A stretch of 64,000 nt of DNA from Luminiphilus syltensis NOR5-1B (GTDB taxonomy: Bacteria; Pseudomonadota; Gammaproteobacteria; Pseudomonadales; Halieaceae), in contig NZ_DS999411.1 of NCBI RefSeq assembly GCF_000158175.1, positions 1,026,596 through 1,090,595 on the forward strand. The letters run 5' to 3'. The translations under genes were made by a program, and so were the position numbers. The notes beneath the pieces are model-generated. The model searched no databases and was not told the DNA's origin. It saw only the letters and a program-made list of their open reading frames with translations. Of this stretch, positions 45,269-55,516 are shown piece by piece; the stretch's first letter is position 1; each line of letters begins with the position of its first letter.

Positions 45269-48139
45269 ATGGCTCTGTCGGCGGGGTTACAGCAGATTCT
45301 GGATACCGCATGGGACCGGCTGGGTCATTTTTGTCACGACGAGCAGCTCGATACACTGCGCGCATTGCTTGAAGAGAGGGATATTCTCCCGGAATTTGAG
45401 CACCTTCTTGTCAGTAGTACTTTTTTCACCGAGCAGGTGGCGAGACAACTGGACTGGGTTCTGGGTGAACTTGCTTCGGGGTCATTGCTTTCCTCCAGAC
45501 CGCGGAGCGAAAGCCAATGGGATGCCGCACTGGATGAATTTGTCGGTGAGGCGTCAACCGAGGCCGGGTTTATGGCCGGTTTGCGTCGCTTTCGCCAGCG
45601 GGAGATGCTTCGTATCGTCTGGCGGGATTTTAGCCGGCGGGCCACGTTGGACGATAGTCTCGCTGATATCACAGGCCTGGGGGATGCCTGTGTCCGCTGC
45701 GCCGTGAACCAGGCCACTCGCCATGTTCAAAAGCGCTACGGCACCCCCATTTCTCGGCGTACCGGTGAGGAACAGCAGCTGATTGTCCTCGCGATGGGGA
45801 AGCAGGGCGGCGGTGAGCTTAATCTTTCCTCCGATATTGATCTGATTTTTGCCTACCCTGATTCCGGCAGTACGAGCGGTGGTCGCGATGAACTGAGTAA
45901 TCAGGAGTTTTTCATCAAGGTCGGGCAGGCGGTGATCCGATACCTCGACGCTCCGACCGTCGATGGCTTCGTTTTTCGCGTCGATATGCGGCTGCGTCCT
46001 TACGGTGAAAGCGGAGCGCTGGTGGGTAGCTACGATGCCCTCGAGACCTATTATCAGGAGCAGGGGCGCGAGTGGGAGCGATACGCTCTTATGAAGGCGC
46101 GCGCCGTCACGGGCACCCCTGAAGCGCTTGAGCCACTGGAGACCATGATCCGGTCCTTTGTGTACCGACGTTACACGGATTTTGGTGTGCTTGAATCGCT
46201 GCGCCAGATGAAAGACATGATTGCCGCCGAGGCGCTGCGCAATAACCTGCAGAATAACATCAAGAAAGGGCGCGGTGGTATTCGCGAAATCGAATTCATC
46301 GCGCAATGCCTGCAACTTATCCATGGTGGCAAGCAGGTCGAATTGCAGGTTCGTAGTACCCGTGAGGCGCTGAAATTATTGGGCGAATTCGACCTTCTCC
46401 CCCTGCAGGCGGTGCAGGAATTGCTGGGTGCTTACGACTTTCTGCGGATTTGCGAGCATGGCCTGCAGGGCATGGCAGACAAGCAGACTCAAACCCTGCC
46501 CGCCGATGAACCGGCTCGAAGCCAACTTGCGCTCATCATGGGATTACAGGATTGGCCCTCTTTGATCTCGGCGGTCGATCAGGCGCGCAGCGTCGTTGCC
46601 CGGCAATTCGAGATTCTGATCGCGCCCCCGGAGGACGAGGAGCGCAGCGATGAGGGAGCCCTGAAGTTATCCGAGCTCAACCCCGATATGATGCAGGCGC
46701 TGGGATTTGCCGACGGCAAGGCCGCCTGGGATGCGATTGCCGGGTTCCTGAATCAATCCAGGATCCGTTATCTGCAGGCCGCCGGGAAGGACCGGGTGGA
46801 GCGCTTCCTGCCGCGGCTGTGCCAGGCCGCGGGTGTCACCAACGATCCCGCGGGCACCCTCGACCGTTTGCTGGCCTTTACCGCCTCGGTGTGTCGCCGT
46901 AGTGCTTATCTGGTTTTACTCGAGGAAAACCCCGACGTCCTGGCGTCGCTGGCCTACCTGACCAGTGCGAGTCCCTGGATCGCCGCCAAACTCACCGATC
47001 GACCCGAACTCCTCGATGAATTGCTCTCACCAGAACGGCTTTATCACGCGCCAACCCGCGAGGATCTGCAATCGCTGGTTCGACAACAGCTGCTGCGAGT
47101 CCCCGAGGATGACCTTGAGCAGCAGATGTATACCCTGAGCCGAATCAAGGACGGCGTGGTGTTGCGCGTTGCGGCGAGCGAGCTTTCGGGTCAGCTGCCG
47201 GTGATGAAGGTCAGCGATTACCTGACTTTTTTGGCTGAGGAGATGCTGTCCCAGGCGATCAATGTGGCGAGAGCGGAGCTGGTGAGTCGGCATGGAGAGC
47301 CCGGCGGTGAGAATACGGGATTTGCGGTATTGGGCTACGGAAAACTGGGTGGAATTGAACTCAGTTATGGCTCGGATCTCGATATTGTTTTTGTTTACAG
47401 CGGTGGCCACGGCGAGACCGCGGGTCCCAAGGTAATCGACAACATACGGTTTTATACACGACTCGCGCAGCGGGTTGTTCACGTGCTTTCCACCCAACTG
47501 ACGGCGGGTCGTTTGTATGAAATCGATCTTCGCCTACGGCCCAACGGTGACTCGGGCTTGCTGGTTGTCTCCGATGAGGCATTGCGCCGATATCAGCTCG
47601 AATCGGCATGGACCTGGGAGCATCAGGCACTGGTCCGGGCGCGGGCAGTCGCGGGAACACCTGAACTCATCGCCAAGCTCGAAGACCTGCGTTGCGAAGT
47701 GTTGCAGCAACCGCGGGATCCCCAGGCGATGGCGGAGGAAGTGGCAGAGATGCGACGTAAAATGCTGGTGTCCGGTTCTGGCAGGGTGCGCACCGCGGTG
47801 GGAGAATTCGATTTAAAGCATGATATCGGCGGTATTGTGGATATCGAATTTGTGGTGCAATACCTGACGCTGATCCATGCCTGCCAATACCCGTCGGTGA
47901 CCCAGTGGTCTGATGTTGTCCGCTTGCTTGAGACGCTGGAAGCCGAGGGATTGCTAAGTGGTGACGACGCAGCCACACTCCGCGCGGCGTATTTGGCCTA
48001 TCGTTCCGAGATGCACCATGCGGCACTGGTGGGACGGCCTTCGATCGGCCAGATCAGCGCCTGCCAGGGTCATTTGCAGGGGGTTGCTCGTGTGCGCGAC
48101 CAGTATTTGCCCCAATTGGCGGACCTGCGGCTTGATTGA
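45269..48139 (+). CDS. glnE: Bifunctional glutamine synthetase adenylyltransferase/deadenylase
   Basis: 956 aa, normal length. Two nucleotidyltransferase halves separated by a linker. The N-terminal deadenylylase has MGKQGGGELNLSSDIDLIF, and the C-terminal adenylylase has LGYGKLGGIELSYGSDLDIVF; both keep the GGxELxxxSDxDL motif. Followed in each case by GRGGIREIEFIAQ / DIGGIVDIEFVVQ segments. It adjusts glutamine synthetase activity in response to PII. Only 3 nt from the preceding ATPase gene, and ilvE follows. Confidence 0.97.
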   Translation: MALSAGLQQILDTAWDRLGHFCHDEQLDTLRALLEERDILPEFEHLLVSSTFFTEQVARQLDWVLGELASGSLLSSRPRSESQWDAALDEFVGEASTEAGFMAGLRRFRQREMLRIVWRDFSRRATLDDSLADITGLGDACVRCAVNQATRHVQKRYGTPISRRTGEEQQLIVLAMGKQGGGELNLSSDIDLIFAYPDSGSTSGGRDELSNQEFFIKVGQAVIRYLDAPTVDGFVFRVDMRLRPYGESGALVGSYDALETYYQEQGREWERYALMKARAVTGTPEALEPLETMIRSFVYRRYTDFGVLESLRQMKDMIAAEALRNNLQNNIKKGRGGIREIEFIAQCLQLIHGGKQVELQVRSTREALKLLGEFDLLPLQAVQELLGAYDFLRICEHGLQGMADKQTQTLPADEPARSQLALIMGLQDWPSLISAVDQARSVVARQFEILIAPPEDEERSDEGALKLSELNPDMMQALGFADGKAAWDAIAGFLNQSRIRYLQAAGKDRVERFLPRLCQAAGVTNDPAGTLDRLLAFTASVCRRSAYLVLLEENPDVLASLAYLTSASPWIAAKLTDRPELLDELLSPERLYHAPTREDLQSLVRQQLLRVPEDDLEQQMYTLSRIKDGVVLRVAASELSGQLPVMKVSDYLTFLAEEMLSQAINVARAELVSRHGEPGGENTGFAVLGYGKLGGIELSYGSDLDIVFVYSGGHGETAGPKVIDNIRFYTRLAQRVVHVLSTQLTAGRLYEIDLRLRPNGDSGLLVVSDEALRRYQLESAWTWEHQALVRARAVAGTPELIAKLEDLRCEVLQQPRDPQAMAEEVAEMRRKMLVSGSGRVRTAVGEFDLKHDIGGIVDIEFVVQYLTLIHACQYPSVTQWSDVVRLLETLEAEGLLSGDDAATLRAAYLAYRSEMHHAALVGRPSIGQISACQGHLQGVARVRDQYLPQLADLRLD

Positions 48140-48177
48140 CCCGCAGCGTACGAATTAACGATTACAGAGGAACGGTA

Positions 48178-49107
48178 ATGGATCTTTCCAAACTGAGTGG
48201 GAAAATTTGGCTCGATGGAGAGCTGGTACCCTGGGAAGAGGCGCGCGTGCACGTGCTGACGCATACCTTTCACTACGGTCTAGGCTGTTTTGAGGGTGTG
48301 CGCGCGTACGATACGCCGGATCTTGGTCCTTGCATATTCCGCCTCAAGGAGCATACCGAGCGTCTTTTTCGGTCCGCCAAAATCCTGCAGATGGACATGC
48401 CCTGGGACCAGGACACGCTCAATGCGGCCCAGCGTGAAGTCGTGAGAGTCAACGGTCTGACCGAAGGCTACCTGCGCCCGATGTGTTTTCTGGGTTCTGA
48501 AGGTATGGGCCTGCGCGCGGATAATCTCAAGACGCATGTGATGATCGCGGCGTGGCCCTGGCCCTCGTACATGGATCCCGAGGCTCGCAACCGGGGTATC
48601 AAAGTACGAACATCGAGCTATACCCGCCATCACGTCAATATCACCATGTGCAAGGCGAAGGCCAATGGAAATTACATCAATTCCATTCTCGCCCTGCGCG
48701 AAGCGATTGACTCCGGCTGCGAAGAGGCCCTGCTACTCGATAACGAGGGTTACGTTGCAGAAGGCAGTGGTGAAAATGTCTTTATGGTCAGAAACGGAAC
48801 CATTTATACGCCTGAGCTGACCTCCTGCCTCGAGGGTATTACCCGCGACAGTATCTTCCAGATTGCGGCCCGCGAGGGCTATACCATTCGAGAGCGGCGC
48901 ATCACCCGCGACGAATTTTATGTCGCCGATGAAGCTTTCTTCACCGGCACCGCCGCCGAGGTCGTGCCGATTCGGGAGCTTGATGGGCGTACGATCGGCA
49001 GCGGCTCTCGAGGTCCGATTACCGAGCAATTACAAGGCATTTACTTCGAGTCGGTCCGCGGTGGCCAGCCTGATTACGCCAACTGGCTGGCGCCGGTAAG
49101 CGGCTGA
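48178..49107 (+). CDS. ilvE: Branched-chain amino acid aminotransferase
   Basis: 309 aa fold-type IV PLP enzyme that makes Ile, Leu and Val from their keto acids. Motifs: THTFHYGLGCFEGVRAY, the PLP lysine in MCKAKANGNYINS, LDNEGYVAEGSGENVFMV and EAFFTGTAAEVVPI. ATG 48178 with AGAGGAA upstream. Lies between glnE and a hydrolase gene that starts 2 nt after its stop. Confidence 0.96.
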   Translation: MDLSKLSGKIWLDGELVPWEEARVHVLTHTFHYGLGCFEGVRAYDTPDLGPCIFRLKEHTERLFRSAKILQMDMPWDQDTLNAAQREVVRVNGLTEGYLRPMCFLGSEGMGLRADNLKTHVMIAAWPWPSYMDPEARNRGIKVRTSSYTRHHVNITMCKAKANGNYINSILALREAIDSGCEEALLLDNEGYVAEGSGENVFMVRNGTIYTPELTSCLEGITRDSIFQIAAREGYTIRERRITRDEFYVADEAFFTGTAAEVVPIRELDGRTIGSGSRGPITEQLQGIYFESVRGGQPDYANWLAPVSG

Positions 49108-49109
49108 TC

Positions 49110-49931
49110 GTGGTGGCAGCGCTCCCAAGACTCGACAGCGGCGCGGTTTATCGGCAGTGGCTTCCCGCTCACACGCCCGTGGCAACCCTGCTGCTGCTTC
49201 ACGGGCTGGGTGAGCATTCCGGTCGCTATCAAGCGCTGGGCGAGCGGTTCGCGCAGCGTGGCATCGCCGTTTTTGCACTGGACCATCGGGGTCACGGTCA
49301 GTCGCCAGGCCCCAGGGTTAATGTGCGTCATTTTGATGACTACCTCCCGGATGCGCGGGCGCTGCGTCGCGTCATCAATAATCAGTACCCCGAACTGCCC
49401 TGTTTTTTGCTGGGGCATAGCATGGGTGGGTTGATGGCAGCGCGCTTACTGCTCGAAGACCAGAGTGACTATCAGGGCGTGATGTATTCCGGTCCTGCGT
49501 TCGCCGCCGCCGAGCCACCGTCGCCACTGCTGATGGGAATCGCTCGGTCACTGGCGAAAGTGTTCCCGGGCACTGGATTGATGGCGCTCGATGCCTCTGG
49601 GGTTAGCCGCGATCCTGACGTGGTGGCCGCTTATGAGGCAGATCCACTGGTTCATCATGGCAAAATCACCGCAGGTCTGGGTGTGGCATTGTTTGACGCC
49701 ATGGATCGTGTCATGGCCGGCGCTGCGGATCTGACGTTACCCACGCTGATTATGCATGGTGGTGCGGATACCCTGGCCACGCCCGGCGGGTCCAGGGACT
49801 TTTTTGATCGCCTGTCTTCCGCAGACAAGACCCTCGACATTCTTCCCGGTCTTTACCATGAGATCTTCAATGAACCCGAGGGACCATCGGTCATCGATCA
49901 GTATATCGACTGGGTAATGGCACGATTGTGA
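49110..49931 (+). CDS. Alpha/beta hydrolase, monoacylglycerol lipase/lysophospholipase type
   Basis: 273 aa. Serine hydrolase with LLLLHGLGEHSGRY (oxyanion region), nucleophile Ser in LLGHSMGGLMA (about residue 110), Asp in MHGGADTLATP, and His in LYHEIFNEPEG. The last block is characteristic of the monoglyceride lipase group. It probably cleaves a lipid ester, but the substrate is unknown. GTG at 49110 (or 49113). It joins ilvE (2 nt) to rmlD (4-nt overlap), so all three are likely co-transcribed. Confidence 0.88.
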   Translation: MVAALPRLDSGAVYRQWLPAHTPVATLLLLHGLGEHSGRYQALGERFAQRGIAVFALDHRGHGQSPGPRVNVRHFDDYLPDARALRRVINNQYPELPCFLLGHSMGGLMAARLLLEDQSDYQGVMYSGPAFAAAEPPSPLLMGIARSLAKVFPGTGLMALDASGVSRDPDVVAAYEADPLVHHGKITAGLGVALFDAMDRVMAGAADLTLPTLIMHGGADTLATPGGSRDFFDRLSSADKTLDILPGLYHEIFNEPEGPSVIDQYIDWVMARL

Positions 49932-50833
49932 GTACGGTACCCACGGTCCTTTTACTGGGTGCAAACGGCCAGCTCGGCAGCGAGCTGCAGTTCACAAAAC
50001 CCGGTGATACTGAGCTGATTGCCTGCGCGCGCACGGATCTGGATATTGCCGATACCGATGCCTTGCAGCGGGCTTTCACCCGTTATCGATTTCAGAGTGT
50101 TATCAACGCGTCCGCCTATACCGCGGTGGATGCCGCAGAGACGGAGCGTGAAGCAGCGCACGCGGTGAATACCAAAGGGCCGGCCCGATTGGCGGATCTT
50201 TGTGCAGCACACGGGGTGCGCCTGCTTCACATTTCTACCGATTTTATTTTCGATGGCATGAAAGGGTCACCGTATCGGATTGATGACACCCCCAATCCAC
50301 TGGGTCACTACGGCGTTACCAAGTTGGCAGGCGAGCGAGCGGTACTGGGTAGTGGAGCCGACGCGCTGGTGGTTCGGACCGGATGGGTGTATTCCGCCCA
50401 GGGCAGTAATTTTGTTCGTACCATGCTGCGACTCATGGCCGAGCGCGACCGATTGTCTGTGGTAGAGGACCAGGTGGGCACTCCGACCTGGGCGAGGGGG
50501 CTGGCAAACGTTTGCTGGACACTGCTGGCTGACCCCGGGGCATATGGCTGTTACCACTGGAGCGATGCCGGGGCCTGCAGTTGGTACGATTTTGCGGTGG
50601 CCATTGCCGACGAGGCGAGCCGCATCGGCCTCCTGGATCGCGCCCCCGCCATCGTTCCAATACCCAGCAGCGACTACCCCACGCCGGCGCGGCGTCCTGC
50701 CTACAGTGTTCTTGACAAAACCGGCACCCGCGAGCGTTTGAATTACCCGGGCGTTCATTGGCGCGAGGCATTGCGGTCAATGCTGCTCGAAGTGCCTCAC
50801 AGTAGTAACGGTCAGGAGTCCGGTCATGGCTAA
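49928..50833 (+). CDS. rmlD: dTDP-4-dehydrorhamnose reductase
   Basis: 301 aa SDR-type enzyme. Last step of dTDP-L-rhamnose synthesis. LLLGANGQLGSEL (NAD(P) binding), the ISTDFIFDG Thr and the YGVTKLAGE motif (Tyr-x3-Lys). GTG start overlaps the preceding stop by 4 nt, and the end overlaps rmlB by 8 nt. Confidence 0.95.
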   Translation: MSTVPTVLLLGANGQLGSELQFTKPGDTELIACARTDLDIADTDALQRAFTRYRFQSVINASAYTAVDAAETEREAAHAVNTKGPARLADLCAAHGVRLLHISTDFIFDGMKGSPYRIDDTPNPLGHYGVTKLAGERAVLGSGADALVVRTGWVYSAQGSNFVRTMLRLMAERDRLSVVEDQVGTPTWARGLANVCWTLLADPGAYGCYHWSDAGACSWYDFAVAIADEASRIGLLDRAPAIVPIPSSDYPTPARRPAYSVLDKTGTRERLNYPGVHWREALRSMLLEVPHSSNGQESGHG

Positions 50834-51893
50834 GGCATTGATGGTAACTGGGGCCGCGGGGTTCATCGGCGCCAACTTTGTTCATTACTGGGCAGAGAAG
50901 TACCCCGGCGATACCTTGATTGCCTATGACGCGCTGACCTATGCCGGCAACCGTAACAGTCTGACCGAACTGGAGGACGCCGGTAAACTGGTATTCGTGC
51001 AGGGTGATATTTGTGACCCCGACTGTGTTTCGCAAACCCTGCGCGACCATTCGGTTGATACCCTCGTGCATTTTGCCGCCGAGAGCCACGTCGACCGCTC
51101 CATCACCGGCCCGGACGCTTTTATTCGCACCAATCTTGTCGGTACCCATACCCTGCTCGCAGCGGCCCGGGAGTTCTGGTTAAGCGGGTCGGGCCTGCCC
51201 CACCGCTTTCACCACGTATCCACCGATGAAGTCTTTGGTTCACTGACAGCCGAAGCACCTGCTTTCCGCGAAGACCTGCGATATGAGCCGAATTCACCCT
51301 ATTCAGCCTCCAAGGCCGGCAGTGACCACCTGGTACGCGCTTACCACCACACCTATGGATTGGAGGTCACCACCAGCAATTGTTCCAATAATTACGGGCC
51401 CTACCACTTTCCCGAAAAGCTGATACCCCTGTGTCTGACCAATATCCTGGATGGCAAACCGCTGCCCGTTTATGGCGATGGCAGCAATATCAGGGACTGG
51501 CTCTACGTGGTCGATCATGCGCGGGGAGTCGACGCTGTGCTATCGAGTGGCGAGGTGGGTGAGACCTATAACATCGGTGGGATCAATGAATGGCGCAATA
51601 TCGATATTGTTGAACTGCTCTGCGAACAAATGGATCAGTTGTTTAGCGAACGTCCGGAGCTTGCGCGACGGTTTCCCCATTCACCCTGTAGCCGGGGAGA
51701 GTCCGCTGCGTCGTTGATTACTTTTGTTGAGGATCGGGCGGGCCATGACTGGCGCTATGCGATTGATGCGGGAAAGATCGGTCGCGAGCTGGGATTCGTC
51801 CCCGAAGAAACCTTTGCAACCGGACTTAAAAAGACCCTGCACTGGTACGTCGAAAACGAACCCTGGTGGCGACCGCTGCTGATTCGCCGCTAG
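50826..51893 (+). CDS. rmlB: dTDP-glucose 4,6-dehydratase
   Basis: 355 aa extended SDR. Converts dTDP-glucose to the 4-keto-6-deoxy sugar. MVTGAAGFIGANFVHY (NAD), FAAESHVDRSI, the catalytic HVSTDEVFG (Thr-Asp-Glu) and PYSASKAGSDHLV with Tyr-x3-Lys. Overlaps rmlD by 8 nt and is convergent with rmlC (20-nt gap). Confidence 0.97.
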   Translation: MAKALMVTGAAGFIGANFVHYWAEKYPGDTLIAYDALTYAGNRNSLTELEDAGKLVFVQGDICDPDCVSQTLRDHSVDTLVHFAAESHVDRSITGPDAFIRTNLVGTHTLLAAAREFWLSGSGLPHRFHHVSTDEVFGSLTAEAPAFREDLRYEPNSPYSASKAGSDHLVRAYHHTYGLEVTTSNCSNNYGPYHFPEKLIPLCLTNILDGKPLPVYGDGSNIRDWLYVVDHARGVDAVLSSGEVGETYNIGGINEWRNIDIVELLCEQMDQLFSERPELARRFPHSPCSRGESAASLITFVEDRAGHDWRYAIDAGKIGRELGFVPEETFATGLKKTLHWYVENEPWWRPLLIRR

Positions 51894-51913
51894 CAGCCCC
51901 GGGCAATGCGCGA

Positions 51914-52465
51914 TTAAAAGCGGAACAGAGGGACTTGATCGATGGGCAGTCCTGTTGCGTCTTTGGCCGATAATTGTGGTGGTTGATCGTTCACCAGCGG
52001 CCACTCTATGCCTACGGACGGATCATTCCAGGCGAGGGTCAGCTCGCTCTCGGGATGGTAGTAGTCGCTGCATTTGTAGAGAAAGTCCGCGCTCTCACTG
52101 AGCACATAGAAACCGTGTGCGAACCCGGGTGGAATCCACAGTTGCTCATGGTTGCTTGCCGATAGCGTCGCCCCGTACCACTGGCCACAGGTGGGTGAAT
52201 CGGCCCGCAAATCGACCACCACGTCAAACACGGACCCGCTGGTCACCCGGACAAGCTTGCCCTGGGTTTGCTCGGTCTGGAAGTGGAGCCCCCGAAGAAT
52301 GCCCTGTCGCGAGCGACTGTGGTTATCCTGGACAAAGTGAACATCGATACCGGCGTCAGCGTAGGTACGCTGGTTCCAGGCCTCCAGAAAAAACCCGCGC
52401 TCGTCTCCGAACACCCTGGGTTTGAGCAACATGACCCCTGAAAGCGGTGTGGTTTCACATTCCAT
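51914..52465 (-). CDS. rmlC: dTDP-4-dehydrorhamnose 3,5-epimerase
   Basis: About 183 aa cupin. Catalytic His in [12 protein letters not shown], Asp in [11 protein letters not shown] and Tyr in [15 protein letters not shown] 52465 is the usual start and overlaps rmlA by 11 nt; an upstream extension of the frame lies in rmlA. Confidence 0.96.
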   Translation of the reverse strand: MECETTPLSGVMLLKPRVFGDERGFFLEAWNQRTYADAGIDVHFVQDNHSRSRQGILRGLHFQTEQTQGKLVRVTSGSVFDVVVDLRADSPTCGQWYGATLSASNHEQLWIPPGFAHGFYVLSESADFLYKCSDYYHPESELTLAWNDPSVGIEWPLVNDQPPQLSAKDATGLPIDQVPLFRF

Positions 52466-53363
52466 CGAAGTAAACCCCCTGCTCTTCAACGAGCGCCTGC
52501 AGGTACTCACCGTAACCGCTTTTTACCAGAGGCGCGGCCAGCGCCAGCAGTTGCTCAGCGGAGATATAGCCCATCCGATAGGCAATCTCTTCAGGACAGG
52601 CAATTTTCAGTCCCTGTCGTTCTTCGACTACCCGGATGAAGCTTCCCGCATCCAGTAGCGAGTTGTGTGTTCCCGTATCCAGCCACGCAGTGCCGCGGGA
52701 CATGACTTCGACCTGCAGTTCGCCACGTTCCAGATAAAGGCTGTTGATATCGGTAATTTCGAGTTCCCCCCGGTGTGAGGGTGTGATCTTCTTGGCAAAA
52801 TCGATGACCTGGTTGTCATAAAAATAAAGCCCCGTCACTGCGTAGTGCGATCGCGGTTTGACGGGCTTTTCCTCGATAGCGATGGCCTTGCCCGCAGCAT
52901 CGAAGTCAACGACCCCATAGCGCTCTGGATCCTGCACATAGTAGGCAAATACCGATGCGCCCGCCTCGCGGTTGGCAGCGCTGCGCAGCTTGGCGGTGAA
53001 CCCGCCCCCATAAAAAATGTTATCCCCCAGAACCAGTGCCACCGGAGAGCTGCCGATAAAGGATTCACCGAGCAGGAACGCCTGCGCCAGGCCGTCGGGG
53101 CTGTCCTGCACCGTATAGCTCAGTGTGAGACCCCACTGTTCGCCGTCTCCCAAAAGATCACTGAACGCCTGTTGGTCCCGGGGTGTCGTGATGATCAGGA
53201 TGTCGCGAATACCTGCCAGCATCAGCGTCGCCAGCGGGTAGTAGATCATTGGCTTGTCATACACGGGCATCAGCTGCTTGCTCACGGTCGTCGTCAGCGG
53301 ATGCAATCGGGTGCCTGATCCACCGGCGAGAATGATGCCCTTGTAGGGTGAGGAATGTGCCAA
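52455..53363 (-). CDS. rmlA: Glucose-1-phosphate thymidylyltransferase
   Basis: About 302 aa. Makes dTDP-glucose. [17 protein letters not shown] (nucleotide-binding Gly-rich loop), [28 protein letters not shown]-like [14 protein letters not shown] and [19 protein letters not shown]. The start TTG 53363 is chosen since GGAG sits 6 nt upstream; the frame remains open to 53507 with unconserved sequence. Divergent from the glycosyltransferase gene. Confidence 0.95.
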   Translation of the reverse strand: MAHSSPYKGIILAGGSGTRLHPLTTTVSKQLMPVYDKPMIYYPLATLMLAGIRDILIITTPRDQQAFSDLLGDGEQWGLTLSYTVQDSPDGLAQAFLLGESFIGSSPVALVLGDNIFYGGGFTAKLRSAANREAGASVFAYYVQDPERYGVVDFDAAGKAIAIEEKPVKPRSHYAVTGLYFYDNQVIDFAKKITPSHRGELEITDINSLYLERGELQVEVMSRGTAWLDTGTHNSLLDAGSFIRVVEERQGLKIACPEEIAYRMGYISAEQLLALAAPLVKSGYGEYLQALVEEQGVYFDGM

Positions 53364-53534
53364 AGGGTCGCTCCAAACAGTTTCTGCAACGCCCCAGTTT
53401 ACCGTTGCCGTAACCCGCTTGTCCCCTGCGATTGCGAGTGGTCGGGTGTTACACTGATTCCGACTAGCCACACCGAGAGTCTTCCCATTAACGCCCCGAT
53501 CACACATCCCTCCCGGCCCGCCGGCGCCCGTGCA

Positions 53535-54782
53535 TTGCCGCCAGTAGCGACAGGAATACCGCTGCGAATAGCACTGCTGGGTTATCGCTCATCACCCTAT
53601 TCGGGAGGGCAGGGCGTTTACCTGAAGTACCTGAGTCGCGGGCTGAAACACCTGGGGCATGAAGTTTCTGTCATCTCCGGGCCGCCCTATCCCGAGCTCG
53701 ATGAGGGTGTCGCGCTGGTAAAACTACCGAGCCTGGATCTCTATCAAAATGGTTTACGTTCCCTGCGTACCCACCACCTGAGTGATCGCCTTGCCATCAT
53801 CGAATGGTTGAGTAAATTAAGCGGCGGTTTTGCTGAGCCCTGGACGTTCGGTGAGCGTGCCCGGGAGTGGTTGCTTGCCCACCGCGATCAGTTCGACGTG
53901 GTGCACGATAACCAGACCCTTGCGGATGGCATTTTCGATATCCAAAAGGCGGGTATACCGCTGATTACGACCATCCATCACCCCATCTCTCGGGATTTAC
54001 GTCATGCATTGCAGCAGGAGCCGCAACTCCATCGGCGTTTATTTCTCAGGCGCTGGCACTTGTTTCTGCGTATGCAGTCTCGCGTTGCGCGAAAGCTCAA
54101 TCATCTGGTAACGGTTTCGACGCCGTCCAGAGACGATATCGTCTCGGACTTTGGCGTCGATTCATCGCGCTTGAGTGTGCTGCCCAATGGGGTGGATACG
54201 GCCTTGTACAGGCCACTACCGGGTGTTCGTCGTCATCACTGCCAGATCATGGCGATCGCCTCGGCTGACGTCCCCATGAAGGGTTTGTCGGTGTTGCTCC
54301 GTGCTGCGAGCGAGCTGTTAGCGCACTTTCCCGACCTGCAGCTGCTGCTGGTCGCGAAGCCCCGACCGGGCGGCGAGACTGAGCGGCTCATTGACGCTCT
54401 GGATCTCAGCGCGCGCGTGCGCTTTGTCAGTGATATCAGCGATGAGGAGCTGGTGCGCCACTACGCCGAATCGACGCTGGCGGTGGTGCCATCGCTGTAC
54501 GAGGGCTTTGGTCTACCGGCGGTAGAGGCCATGGCCTGTGGGGTGCCGCTGGTGTCCTCCGATGGCGGCGCGCTTGCAGAAGTTGTCGGCGACGGCGGGG
54601 TTCTGGTGCCCGCCGGCAATGCCGGCGCCCTGGCTGGGGCCGTGGCCGGTTTACTGAGCAACCCGGAAAAGCGCCAGCAACTGGCAAAAAGAGCGCGTGC
54701 CCGAGCCGAGCAGCGTTTCTGCTGGAACGTGTGTGCCGCCAAAATGGTTGACCATTATCGACGGGTCATTGCGTCGTGTTGA
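53535..54782 (+). CDS. Glycosyltransferase family 4 protein
   Basis: About 415 aa from TTG 53535; the frame is open from 53355, but no start has a good RBS and no part before [10 protein letters not shown] looks conserved. GT-B fold: N-terminal domain with [21 protein letters not shown], a TIHHPISRD segment, and C-terminal domain with [43 protein letters not shown], the EGFGLPxxE nucleotide-sugar motif of GT4. Retaining transferase, donor unknown; dTDP-rhamnose from the adjacent genes is one candidate. Overlaps the following methyltransferase gene. Confidence 0.88.
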   Translation: MPPVATGIPLRIALLGYRSSPYSGGQGVYLKYLSRGLKHLGHEVSVISGPPYPELDEGVALVKLPSLDLYQNGLRSLRTHHLSDRLAIIEWLSKLSGGFAEPWTFGERAREWLLAHRDQFDVVHDNQTLADGIFDIQKAGIPLITTIHHPISRDLRHALQQEPQLHRRLFLRRWHLFLRMQSRVARKLNHLVTVSTPSRDDIVSDFGVDSSRLSVLPNGVDTALYRPLPGVRRHHCQIMAIASADVPMKGLSVLLRAASELLAHFPDLQLLLVAKPRPGGETERLIDALDLSARVRFVSDISDEELVRHYAESTLAVVPSLYEGFGLPAVEAMACGVPLVSSDGGALAEVVGDGGVLVPAGNAGALAGAVAGLLSNPEKRQQLAKRARARAEQRFCWNVCAAKMVDHYRRVIASC

Positions 54783-55516
54783 CCGTGGATTTTGGCTGGT
54801 TGGCGCTCGGGGGTGGTCAACGCTGCCTCGATCTGGGTTGTGGAGAGGGGCGTCATACTCTGGCGGGATACCTGAGGGCGGATGTGGATATGGTCGGGGT
54901 TGATCTCGCTTCGGCCGACTTGCTGACGGCACGATCCCGCATTGGCGACATGGCCGGGTACCATCCTCAAGGCCAGGTCGTTTTTTTCCGCGCCGATGCG
55001 CTCAGACTCCCGTTTCCAGACGCCAGTTTCGATCGCATTATTTGCAGCGAAGTCCTCGAGCATATTCCCAACTACTTGTCGGTTATCGAGGAGATTGACC
55101 GTCTGCTGAAACCCGGTGGGCGACTGTGTATCAGTGTTCCCAGGGCGTGGCCGGAGCAGATTTGCTGGTGGTTGAGCCGGGAGTATCGAACGACCCCCGG
55201 GGGGCATATTCGTATCTTTCGTCGATCAGACTTGTGCCGCGAGGTAGAGCGACAGGGTTTTCGTTACTACCATGGTCATGGAGCCCATGCGTTACACGTA
55301 CCTTATTGGTGGCTGCGATGTCTTTTTTGGCGGCAGGGCGCCGAGCACTGGCTGGTAAATCAGTATCACCGCCTGTTGGTCTGGGAGCTGACAACGGGGC
55401 CGCGTTTCATGCGCTGGATTGATAGGTTTCTGAATCCGTTTATGGGCAAAAGCGTGGTGATGTATTTTAAAAAGGTGGGTACTTCGTCTGGCGAGAAAAT
55501 GGATGTCGCGCAATGA
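54776..55516 (+). CDS. Class I SAM-dependent methyltransferase (Methyltransf_11 type)
   Basis: 246 aa. CLDLGCGEGRHTL (motif I), MVGVDLASADLL, DALRLPFPDASFDRIICSEVLEHI and LLKPGGRLCISVPR. The C-terminal third is rich in Trp, Tyr and His (HIRIFRRSDLCREVERQGF, YWWLRCLFWRQGAEHWLVNQYHRLLVW), which suggests membrane or lipid contact. Start GTG 54776 overlaps the GT stop; stop overlaps the next ATG. The substrate is unknown, possibly the glycan or lipid made by its neighbours. Confidence 0.85.
   Translation: MLTVDFGWLALGGGQRCLDLGCGEGRHTLAGYLRADVDMVGVDLASADLLTARSRIGDMAGYHPQGQVVFFRADALRLPFPDASFDRIICSEVLEHIPNYLSVIEEIDRLLKPGGRLCISVPRAWPEQICWWLSREYRTTPGGHIRIFRRSDLCREVERQGFRYYHGHGAHALHVPYWWLRCLFWRQGAEHWLVNQYHRLLVWELTTGPRFMRWIDRFLNPFMGKSVVMYFKKVGTSSGEKMDVAQ

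Noticed and set aside
45554-46324. 256-codon minus-strand frame
   Set aside because: Antisense to the glnE deadenylylase domain; shadow of codon bias.
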